From: Nereocystis luetkeana
Lineage: Eukaryota; Sar; Phaeophyceae; Laminariales; Laminariaceae
Length of the DNA stretch: 64,000 nt
Direction of reading: 5' to 3'
NCBI GenBank assembly: GCA_031213475.1
Contig: JARUPZ010000026.1
Span: 4,854,823-4,918,822, forward strand
The translations under genes were made by a program, and so were the position numbers. This document shows positions 41,801 through 46,339 of this stretch, one piece after another; within the stretch, counting starts at the first letter, position 1; every line of letters starts with the position of its first letter. The notes beneath the pieces are model-generated. The model saw nothing but the letters and a program-made list of their open reading frames with translations. It ran no database searches and was not told where the DNA came from.

Positions 41801-44660
41801 ACAACGTCGAGCGGACGTGTTGGTGTGATACCCGGCGGTGGAGATGCGAGCGGGTACCCCGCGCCGCATCAAACGCTTCACGCTATTCAAGAGCACCGAG
41901 AAACCAACCAAAGAAGCGGCAAAAAACACCAACAGGGTAAGACAAACCGTCAACCAAATCGAGTTCGCATGCCAATAGCAAATATGATAATCGGATGGGA
42001 TGCGATGCGTACGAGAAGTTGCTTTGTTTTTCGGTGACGTTGCTCTTTTCCCGCGTCTTCCTGCCGCCGCCAACTCCGGGGGGCTTGATTATTCCACGTG
42101 TTGAACCTCTGCGTTGGTTGCGAAGCCTGTTTGCGTTCGAGATTATGCGGCCACACATCGACGACCTGGAGATCCAGCTTTACCGCACGGTGAGAGTTCG
42201 ATCAAGGATCGCGTCATGCAGTTGTTATCGTCTGGTCGTTCCACCAAATACGGTCTGCGACGAGATTGCACCGCGTGGTCCTGGCCCGACCCTCTGAGCC
42301 TTGCGCTCTTCTGAGATATCAAGACAGTCAGACAGGGGCGAAGCTGTAAGAACTAATTTTTCATATTAATATAGAACGCTAGAGTGCTAGTTAATACCTG
42401 GTATCGTGCAACACGCATGGTGTCACCCACGCCCCTTCGGACGAAGTTCTAACCTGATTTTCTGGATTATGGGAAAGGTGCAGCCACTGAACAATGAGTC
42501 TACATGGGAATATTTCTTCGAGATATTTTGACCATAAACACACAATTTCCGTTGTATGTCACCTTCCCCCTCCCCCTCCGCTCTGATTTGGATGAACTTG
42601 GCTCGGGAATTCGTCCCAGGGTGTGTGCTATTTTATCACTTGTTTAATAATGTGATACAGTCGGCGTCTGCGCCTGCGCTCACTCGAAGTTTCGCTTATC
42701 GTGTGCACTATGTGGTCGTCAGGGAACCTCCTGGGTACATCCCCGGGGTGTTGCTCGCGTATCCATTAAGACAACGTAACATGGCCCACTCATCAATGCA
42801 TTTATATCTGTAGTAAGTAACGAGTGAATGCTTCTTCACGCGGGTGCCTCAGCGATGCTGACCCGGAGAAGAATGTTGACCATCCACGCTATAGACCATA
42901 GCGAGCAGTGAACGATAACAGGCAGATGACTGCAGCCAGAAAAATCGACCACTCACCGTCGCCTGTGCTGTACTTCTACGGTTGTTGGTATACGTCTACG
43001 AAACCGATTACCACAGACATTGGTGGACAGAAAAATAAAAAAGGGGACTGCCCAACACCCCGCTGCTACCGTCGCGTTGCCGCTACTACTCCTGCCAATC
43101 GAATTAGGGGTGCCTCGTCATATTCTTCACGAACTTCTTGGCGCTGGTCATCCAAGCCGAGGTGGCGAACGAGGATTCGGACGGAAGCGCTGTCTATTCG
43201 GCGTTGCTGATAATGGTTCACGTGTTTTTCTTGGTGTCCATATGTTGGAACAGCTGGGCCACGATGAAAGTGACTTTCAGCCGGCGACACGTACAGGTAT
43301 CGTAGCCACTGTTTTGTTTTTTCTTTCACTCGTGTTTTTTTTCGTGTGGGCGGATCGGCGAACTATACTGTAGAGTTGTACCGCACCCGTCTGCTACCCG
43401 GGTATCCGAGGGGTATTACCCGGACCTATCACTACCCGTTCGGGTACGGGTACAGGGATATATTACCCGCCGGGTGTTTAGGCCCGGGTACCCGACATGA
43501 ACGAGTACCCGGATGCCCGTTGATTCAAGTGTTCCCGGTGCGCTATTACGGGGGACCATAGTAAATAAGATCTAATATCGTTAGTAAAAATAACGAAATA
43601 TATAGCTTTGTCTGTGTACCGTAGGTCCTATTTAATATGGCCCCCCGTAATAACACTCACCATACCTTCTACAAATATGTTTCCTTTACGTATTCCCCGT
43701 GGCGCCGTACTCATCGGGGAGGTGCACGACGACCCTTGTGCGCGCAACATGTTGATACAACGACGTAGCTGTACCGATTCGCATATACCGATTGGCGCTC
43801 TTCCTTGGCGACTGATAAGATACCACCCCTACATGCCGTGACATTTACTCATCGCACGTCAGGGGTTGCGCTAGAACGGCGACCAAGAGCAAGAGACGCC
43901 ACACCACCTCCGTCGGTTCTGTGTACCGTCGGTATCTGGTCTCGTTGCCTGATCTCGGCGTTTTTGCGTGGGGGGTGTAAAGCACCTCACACGACAGCAG
44001 GGACCCCTGAGAAAGCGTTGGCGCCCCCTCTACGCGGCATGTCTGGTTACCCTCAGGCGCGCTCAGGCCTGCCTACTGTGCGATGTTCTGTTTTCAACTG
44101 GAAACGACCACGCCCATAAACATCAAACTCGACCGTCCACAGCGGCAATGAGAGATACAAGACTCGTTTGAAAAGTGACAAATCAGAAACAAAAAGCCGA
44201 AAACCTGGCGCTGTCATTTACCGAGGGGAAGAGAAAGGGAGAGAGGGAGAGAGCGAAGACAAAAATAACAAAGGCCTATCGCCCGCCGTACATACGATAT
44301 GAAGATTAACATATATATATGTATATATAGAATATCATATACGTACCTGCAACCTCGTACGTCCGCCACAAGACCAGTCTTGATTTGCTGTCTTCAATCA
44401 TCTTTGACGAAACAAACTGTTTATCTGAACTGGCAGGGGCTGGTACTCGGTGTAGACCTCGTCGACGAAGAGAACGCGGACAAGATCCTTGGCCCGAAGA
44501 AGACCAAGGGGGCAAAGGTGGTTCGTGAAAGCGACCAAGACACCAAGGCCGAGAGCGAAGACGGGGAGGAGCTTCCGTCTTGGCAACACCAATCGACCGT
44601 ATCGGCCCTTCACGTCGGTACCACCGCCGGTATCAGCAGCAGCGACAGCAGCAGCATCGG
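11487..44660 (+). CDS. giant 27-exon Pmp-repeat / GCC2-GCC3-like multi-pass membrane protein
   Basis: I assembled this gene from 27 exons totalling 6185 nt (2061 codons plus 2 nt). Every junction keeps phase. Order of parts: hydrophobic segment near residues 78-90 of the longest form; Pmp repeats in exons 1-9 with FxxN and GG[AVI] motifs (FSDN/GGAI, FEKN, FEGN/GGVF, FTEN, FTGN/GGVF, FTNN, GGAI); EGF-like cysteines in exon 10; Ser/Asn-rich exons 11-12; cysteine-rich GCC2/GCC3-like exons 12-15; first membrane segment in exon 15; a polar 229-residue exon 16; then further membrane segments in exons 18-26 and a polar tail. Pmp repeats form right-handed beta helices in known families. Location is inferred to be the cell surface or secretory membranes; ligand and role are unknown. 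Alternative start: ATG at 11565. The 3' end is uncertain (see exon 27). Small extra exons could be missed. Confidence 0.85.
13259..13412 (+). CDS. exon 2: Pmp repeat
   Basis: Acceptor TTGACAG, donor GTAAGTC. Encodes LFEGGYAQKKGGGI and VFYGNGAGG, typical paired Pmp motifs. Phase 0 in, phase 1 out. Intron 2 (13413-14472) contains a tRNA-like sequence on the minus strand. Confidence 0.9.
14281..14348 (-). other. tRNA-like sequence, probably SINE head or tRNA relic
   Basis: On the minus strand it reads GGGGGCTTGGTAGGTGGTCC, then GGGTTCGAGTCTCCCC, resembling pol III A and B boxes. The T stem pairs poorly, so it is not a credible functional tRNA. It lies inside intron 2 of the large gene. Confidence 0.4.
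14473..14786 (+). CDS. exon 3: Pmp repeats
   Basis: Acceptor CCCTTGCAG, donor GTGCGC. Encodes VFVNSRVAKKGGAVAIASG and GEGGAFSVGGG. Phase 1 in, 0 out. Intron 3 holds a 19-nt C run (15018-15036). Confidence 0.9.
15079..15351 (+). CDS. exon 4: Pmp repeats
   Basis: Acceptor ATCAAGCAG, donor GTGAGT. Encodes SSFEKNTADLDNGAV and VFEGNTCGADGGVF. 91 codons, phase 0 in and out. Intron 4 (15352-16062) shows no feature. Confidence 0.9.
16063..16338 (+). CDS. exon 5: Pmp repeats, GC donor
   Basis: Acceptor after a T-rich tract (TTTCGTCAG). Encodes TFTENTTPESGGVFF, TFEKNMAEDGAV and VFTGNVAEGQGGVF, the most regular repeats in the protein. The donor is CAG|GCAAGG, a GC-AG intron. Intron 5 (16339-17563) carries MITE family 1 copy b. 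Confidence 0.88.
16656..16770 (+). mobile_element. MITE family 1, copy b
   Basis: TTACGGGGGGCCATAGTTGA at the left, AACTATGGCCCCCCGTAA at the right, flanked by TA on both sides. 115 bp palindrome in intron 5. TA duplication suggests a Tc1/mariner-type origin. Confidence 0.9.
17564..17766 (+). CDS. exon 6: Pmp repeats
   Basis: Acceptor GTCTAAACAG. Encodes ITGGAFTNNTADFGGFL and HGVDGGAIHAV. Donor GTGAGT at 17767, phase 2 out. Intron 6 (17767-19459) carries a cluster of MITE family 2 copies. Confidence 0.9.
18051..18521. mobile_element. cluster of MITE family 2 copies in intron 6
   Basis: A fragment (18051-18115) is followed by a full copy (18117-18353) and then a reverse-orientation partial copy (18361-18521) lacking its right-hand end. 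This looks like repeated insertion of related elements, or a rearranged composite. Confidence 0.8.
19460..19571 (+). CDS. exon 7: beta-helix region
   Basis: Acceptor GCCATCTAG, phase 2 in. Encodes HANVSLRGISVSENSVARGS, ending ...LETYQ at donor GTGCGT. Intron 7 begins with MITE family 1 copy c only 19 bp after the exon. Confidence 0.88.
19591..19695 (+). mobile_element. MITE family 1, copy c
   Basis: TTACGGGGGGCCATAGTCAA to CACTACGGCCCCCCGTAA, TA on both sides. 105 bp, starting 19 bp after exon 7. Confidence 0.9.
20413..20520 (+). CDS. exon 8: beta-helix region, weak donor
   Basis: Acceptor GTGCGCAG. 36 codons including IDSSGALSLSAVQVDEASSY. The donor is GAG|GTTCGT, unusual but in phase. Introns 7 (19572-20412, apart from the MITE) and 8 (20521-20847) show no gene. 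Confidence 0.8.
20848..20980 (+). CDS. exon 9: beta-helix region
   Basis: Acceptor CGCTTCCAG. Encodes KIFLDDCDFSGSTSSVLVHS, then IAEIRNAVLGDKN. Donor GTGAGC, phase 1 out. Intron 9 (20981-21296) shows nothing. Confidence 0.88.
21297..21520 (+). CDS. exon 10: EGF-like cysteine stretch
   Basis: Acceptor ATGGCGTCAG, phase 1 in. Encodes CSGSVCLDGDLGVYCQCYYP, a four-cysteine EGF-type core. Donor GTAAGG at 21521. The exon-intron junction is tandemly duplicated (see findings). Intron 10 (21521-22257) may hide a small exon; none was identified. Confidence 0.85.
21508..21571 (+). repeat. 32-bp tandem duplication of the exon 10 donor site
   Basis: Two adjacent 32-bp units share ACTCGGATGAGGTAA and CACTC.CTGAAGAA. 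They place a second GTAACG donor 32 nt downstream of the used one. Confidence 0.9.
22258..22604 (+). CDS. exon 11: Ser/Asn homopolymeric tract
   Basis: Acceptor GAAAACAG. Encodes NLTLLNGNPEEVFYPALVEG, then a run of about 15 Ser from (AGC)n at 22398-22442 followed by Asn/Ser, then DTDMMTWTVFPSTGLLFPGE. Donor GTGAGT, phase 2 out. Intron 11 (22605-23575) has a GGT repeat and a G run but no gene. Confidence 0.85.
22398..22442 (+). repeat. (AGC)n microsatellite coding poly-Ser in exon 11
   Basis: About 15 uninterrupted AGC codons, followed by AAC/AGC mixed codons for Asn/Ser. Length is probably polymorphic. Confidence 0.9.
23576..23948 (+). CDS. exon 12: start of cysteine-rich GCC2/GCC3-like region
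   Basis: Acceptor ATGGTGCAG. The join reads GETVTLRVVTLPGTYFDG, seamless across the intron. Ends CKAGSFWNRT followed by GYTGECEPCTEDGMDGGIE, the C-x-G-x-(F/Y) and CxxC pattern of GCC2/GCC3 or ephrin-receptor-like repeats. Donor GTATGG. Intron 12 (23949-24936) holds MITE family 1 copy d. Confidence 0.88.
24711..24817 (+). mobile_element. MITE family 1, copy d (diverged)
   Basis: TTGCGGGGGACCCATAGTAA to TTTACTATGGTCCCCCGCAA. Substitutions in the two arms compensate each other at several positions. In intron 12. Confidence 0.85.
24937..25044 (+). CDS. exon 13: cysteine-rich region
   Basis: Acceptor GGCGGTAG. Encodes GVDCSENGATLESLPINEGY then WRATLGLSFSRECFNE. The LPINEGYWR and spaced cysteines are a pattern seen next to GCC2/GCC3 repeats in stramenopile proteins. 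Donor GTATGG. Intron 13 (25045-25819) has a piggyBac-type MITE remnant. Confidence 0.9.
25321..25440. mobile_element. piggyBac-type MITE remnant
   Basis: GCAGTCCCGTTTTGGGGGCA and the inverted GTCCCCCGAAACGGG resemble the 57436-57524 element. The right end is replaced by two short direct repeats (CACCTGCAGT.AGTCC). In intron 13. Confidence 0.5.
25820..25889 (+). CDS. exon 14: cysteine-rich region
   Basis: 70 nt. Acceptor GCAACAACAG. Encodes EACKGGSVVQSVGDYC then NVGYEG, continuing the CxGG...YC..GYEG motif. Donor GTGAGC, phase 1 out. Intron 14 (25890-26555) shows nothing. Confidence 0.9.
26556..26704 (+). CDS. exon 15: last cysteine repeat and first transmembrane segment
   Basis: Acceptor CGTCGAAAG. 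Encodes CSVCSSGYGRGAANQCHECT, then hydrophobic SVAGLLALVVVALLAVYL. Donor GTGAGA. Intron 15 (26705-28437) is long and holds no feature I can name apart from one TACCTGGTA at 27580-27588. Confidence 0.92.
28438..29125 (+). CDS. exon 16: polar linker between membrane segments
   Basis: Acceptor TTTGGTCAG. About 229 residues, Ser/Gly/Ala rich with basic KKKVNKLQRR near the start and an Asn/Ser tract; ends LLAALPLSKLKIVIG. No domain recognised; probably a cytoplasmic loop. Donor GTAAGC, phase 1 out. Intron 16 (29126-30087) holds a piggyBac-type MITE and a 28-nt C run. Confidence 0.88.
29597..29677. mobile_element. piggyBac-type MITE copy
   Basis: CTCAGTCCCGTTTTGGGGGC at the left and GTCCCCAAAACGGGACTGCG at the right, followed by GTTCTAAAGGGG and TTAA. 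Left terminus partly lost. In intron 16. Confidence 0.7.
29837..29864 (+). repeat. 28-nt poly(C) tract
   Basis: Longest homopolymer of the window, in intron 16. Other runs of at least 12 G or C are listed in the findings. Confidence 0.9.
30088..30110 (+). CDS. exon 17: 23-nt microexon
   Basis: The exon lies between GAGGGCAG and donor GTAAGC and encodes VVWQISGA once joined. It restores the phase between exons 16 (phase 1 out) and 18 (phase 0 in) and completes the family-like run WQISGAFADVTNVGFPP. The acceptor follows a (CTG)n tract. Intron 17 (30111-30867) holds a piggyBac-type MITE. Confidence 0.75.
30381..30483. mobile_element. piggyBac-type MITE copy, diverged
   Basis: TAACCCTTTTAGGACTGCAG at the left; CCGTGGTTCTAACA at the right. 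In intron 17. Confidence 0.55.
30868..31007 (+). CDS. exon 18: transmembrane segments
   Basis: Acceptor TCCGAGCAG. Encodes FADVTNVGFPPIYEKFLSII, then GIFSLDLGWILSATCVAAG. Donor GTGAGT, phase 2 out. Intron 18 (31008-31581) holds a 23-nt G run. Confidence 0.92.
31582..32095 (+). CDS. exon 19: transmembrane segment and long basic loop
   Basis: Acceptor CCCGCAAATAG. Encodes TVTIGPLVLLGLLGITFHLG, then a Gly/Arg/Pro-rich loop of about 140 residues. I place the donor at CCGGAGCAG|GTGAAC (phase 0). Reading on would reach a stop at 32116, an alternative short end. Intron 19 (32096-32615) holds a 16-nt G run. Confidence 0.88.
32616..32699 (+). CDS. exon 20: transmembrane segment
   Basis: Acceptor ACGAGCAG after a T-rich tract. 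28 codons: DRLWELFARHTTMTLIIFYL then VYSQVSTV. Donor GTGAGT at 32700. Intron 20 (32700-35503) is the longest: poly(C)/poly(G) tracts, a piggyBac-type MITE, MITE family 1 copy e and MITE family 2. Confidence 0.92.
33686..33785. mobile_element. piggyBac-type MITE copy
   Basis: CAGAACTGCAGTCCGGTTTT at the left and CCTCAAAACGGGACTGCAG at the right. In intron 20. Confidence 0.6.
35031..35135 (+). mobile_element. MITE family 1, copy e (diverged)
   Basis: TTACGGGGAACCAAAATAAA to TATTTACTGTGGTCCCCCGG, TA on both sides. In intron 20. Confidence 0.75.
35236..35472 (+). mobile_element. MITE family 2 next to the exon 21 acceptor
   Basis: ACGCGTTCTACGATAGAGG to CTCTATCGTAGAACGCCTC. Its right end lies 31 bp upstream of exon 21, so branch point and pyrimidine tract must lie in the short remaining stretch or inside the MITE. 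Confidence 0.88.
35504..35636 (+). CDS. exon 21: loop and transmembrane start
   Basis: Acceptor CCCCCTGCAG. Encodes VFQTFACDDYPEIGKRYLRA, then DGRIECDTDKHAGYKAY and the start of a membrane segment. Donor GTGAGT, phase 1 out. A MITE ends about 31 bp upstream of this exon. Intron 21 (35637-36675) has a TC microsatellite just before exon 22. Confidence 0.93.
36561..36632 (+). repeat. (TC)n microsatellite upstream of exon 22
   Basis: Nearly pure TC dinucleotides with a few interruptions, ending about 45 bp before exon 22; it may act as an extended pyrimidine tract. Confidence 0.85.
36676..36788 (+). CDS. exon 22: transmembrane segment
   Basis: Acceptor TGTGCGCAG. Joined to exon 21 it reads SFMIFLYPFGIPAVFFYLLV followed by RQRSVINPPSDKR. 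Donor GTAAGA. Intron 22 (36789-38798) holds MITE family 2, a short tandem duplication and MITE family 1 copy f. Confidence 0.93.
37024..37260 (+). mobile_element. MITE family 2 copy in intron 22
   Basis: ACGCGTTCTACGATGGAGG to CTCTATCGTAGAACGTCT. A 12-nt G run (37186-37197) replaces the usual GTCAGTTTTCGGG segment. Confidence 0.85.
37905..38032 (+). repeat. direct repeat of ~70 bp in intron 22
   Basis: Two copies share GCGAACGAAGCGAGCTACCC / GCGAGCGAAACGAGCTAACC and the words GCGCAGACCG / GCGCGGACTG. Diverged. Confidence 0.55.
38479..38582 (+). mobile_element. MITE family 1, copy f (near-perfect palindrome)
   Basis: TTACGGGGGGCCATAGTTAA to TTAACTATGGCCCCCCGTAA, TA on both sides. The best-preserved copy. 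In intron 22. Confidence 0.92.
38799..38891 (+). CDS. exon 23: conserved loop, weak donor
   Basis: Acceptor CGCGTTTCAG. 31 codons including APTSFLWGAYYPNCYYYE. The donor is GAG|GTTCGT, the same unusual sequence as exon 8. Intron 23 (38892-40413) has no recognisable feature. Confidence 0.9.
40414..40514 (+). CDS. exon 24: transmembrane segments
   Basis: Acceptor CTTGTGGCAG. Encodes VFECLRRLLLTGLLVFVPNQ, then AYGCIFAFI. Donor GTACGG, phase 2 out. Intron 24 (40515-42125) holds a SINE-body relative. Confidence 0.92.
40845..41075 (+). repeat. SINE-body relative
   Basis: Collinear with the complement of the SINE at 56864-57205: GTCGACGAGGGAAAA, GTACCGTAGTTGGGAGGGG, GACCCGGATATGAGTT and GATAACGAATGGGATGGGAA. 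No tRNA-like head found. In intron 24. Confidence 0.6.
42126..42189 (+). CDS. exon 25
   Basis: 64 nt. Acceptor GGTTGCGAAG. Encodes SLFAFEIMRPHIDDLEIQLY then RT. Donor GTGAGA, phase 0 out. Intron 25 (42190-43107) has one TACCTGGTA (42395-42403) and no gene. Confidence 0.9.
43108..43296 (+). CDS. exon 26: last transmembrane segments
   Basis: Acceptor TCGAATTAG. 63 codons: GCLVIFFTNFLALVIQAEVA, then ALLIMVHVFFLVSICWNSWA and a basic KVTFSRRHVQ. Donor GTATCG. Intron 26 (43297-44436) holds a CCCGGGTA repeat cluster and MITE family 1 copy g. Confidence 0.92.
43385..43530. repeat. CCCGGGTA / TACCCGGG cluster
   Basis: More than ten near-copies of the palindromic core ACCCGGGT or CCCGGGTA in about 145 bp, ending right before MITE family 1 copy g. 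Confidence 0.7.
43546..43650 (+). mobile_element. MITE family 1, copy g
   Basis: TTACGGGGGACCATAGTAAA to TTTAATATGGCCCCCCGTAA, TA on both sides. In intron 26. Confidence 0.9.
44437..44660 (+). CDS. exon 27: polar C-terminal tail; end unresolved
   Basis: Acceptor ACTGGCAG. Encodes DEENADKILGPKKTKGAK, an acidic stretch, and a Ser/Asp run (AGISSSDSSSIG). If donor GTACGTG at 44661 is used, a further exon is needed; a weak candidate is 46235-46274 (12 residues, then TAG). If it is not used, the frame stops at 44769 after a short hydrophobic end. Confidence 0.8.
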
Positions 44661-44769
44661 GTACGTGCTGTACGCGTTTTCTGTGAAAGCAAGCAAGCAA
44701 GCTAGGCTGCATGTTGTAGCTCTACTTGCCCCGCTAATGTCCGCGTGGTGGTTTCTGGCGACGTGGTAA

Positions 44770-46339
44770 ACGCCTGGGTCTGTTAGCGAAGCCACAGGCA
44801 TACCGTTCGCTTTCCGTTCAGTGGTGCGGCGCTGTCAAGTTCTAAGTGTCCGGATCCACGAACAAACGAAGCAGGCATACAATAGATATACAGTAGTCTC
44901 TGTGCGCTAGGGTCTTGGCCTGTCGTTTTTGTCGTGATCCCCTCCTTCCCTCCCCCCGCCCGCCCCTTCCCGCCGTAATGTTTTTCGTCTACATACGCAC
45001 CAGGCCCGGCAACGACAATAATCCTGGCCAACAACAACCAGGGACCAGCACGACTGCCGCAGTACCCCCTGTAATATAGGGCGCGCCTGGTCGTGATACG
45101 GCGACGCACGCAAACAACTAGTCGATGCAGTGTTGCCGACGCCGTTCAGCGTCCTCACGGCGCTGGTCTAGCGAGGAAGTCTCCCGGCGAGAGCCATGAA
45201 ACGCAAACGGTAAAAAATATCCATGGTGTTAAGCGTTTAAGGTCTGCTGTTCACGCGTACGCGTCAACACACCGCCGCGCCGTTCGCGGATTGTGCTTCG
45301 TGGGTGTAGACCGGAGACCCACCCCTACTGTGACGGTGCGGCGCGGCGTGGCGTGGCGTGGCGTGGCCTTGGCGGGTATTTATGTGCGTGTCGGTCTCTT
45401 CTCAGCTCATGGGGGAAAGAACCGACGGACCATGAGTTTGGTCCTACTATCCCACCTGCCATTGCGTGTGGCGCCCTGTGTGGACAGACTCGTGCTACGA
45501 CGGCGGTAGCACTTTTTTGCCTTCTGAGGCAACAGTTCCTGACTGAAGTGGCCCCTTAACTGAGGGACTAGCCGATAAGCCAACAAGGCCTGTGCATTAT
45601 CGTCGGAACACCGTTTTTTGTCCTATATATTGTCGGCTTTACACCTACCTGTCTACCCACTGTAGTCCGTCGAGTTGCTCAAAAATCGATTTGTGGGTGA
45701 GTTATGGAGACCCTATACTATAATCGAGTCAGGAGCCACATGAAAAACGTATGATGGGTGCACCCCTGCAGTGTATACCTCGCCCCCCCCCCCCCCCCCT
45801 CTGTGGTCGATCGGTCGCCCCTGTATGTTGTGACGGCAATGAAGATGCCGTCCTTGGTGTCGTGTGACCGTCGATGCTACCATGGTTGCACCTCGCGGAC
45901 GTTCGACGTGCTCCTTTAGACATGGCATTGGGGTTTATGGGTAGAGGGTGAGGGTGGGGGTGGAGTTGAGGGTAGGATGGGTGGGGGGGGTGCCACTGTA
46001 CGATGCGGGCTGGGGTCGAAGCGAGGGCGGCAGAATGGTGTTGGGACCGGGCTGTGAAATCCCTGCGGCAGGCTGCCAGGGGAAGTACTGTACGAAGCAT
46101 ACCATGTTGTATTATGTTGTGGTTTGTTTCCCGTGAGTTGCTGTGTGCCACGTATGGTGCAATTTTGAAAGCCTGCAGCAGCTATTGCTGCTGCTGATTG
46201 ACGTTCTGCTTGGCTGACGTTGGAAACTTGGCAGGAGCGACAGCAGCAGAAACTGCTACTGTAGTAGGCGTTAGCAGATCGGCAGGAAACGACAGCGGCG
46301 GACGATTCGACGCGTCTGGGCCGAGGACGAATGCAGAGA
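44770..46339. other. region downstream of the large gene
   Basis: Contains a (GGCGT)n run near 45340-45370, a degraded MITE family 2 relative at about 45500-45760, a 17-nt C run (45783-45799) and one weak terminal-exon candidate (46235-46274). No separate gene is supported. Confidence 0.4.

Noticed and set aside
11487-44660. Bacterial (chlamydial) contamination suggested by Pmp motifs
   Set aside because: The motifs are spread over many phase-matched spliceosomal exons, so this is a eukaryotic nuclear gene.
45093-45509. 138-aa open frame downstream of the large gene
   Set aside because: Arg-rich translation of GC-rich simple repeats including (GGCGT)n; no domain.
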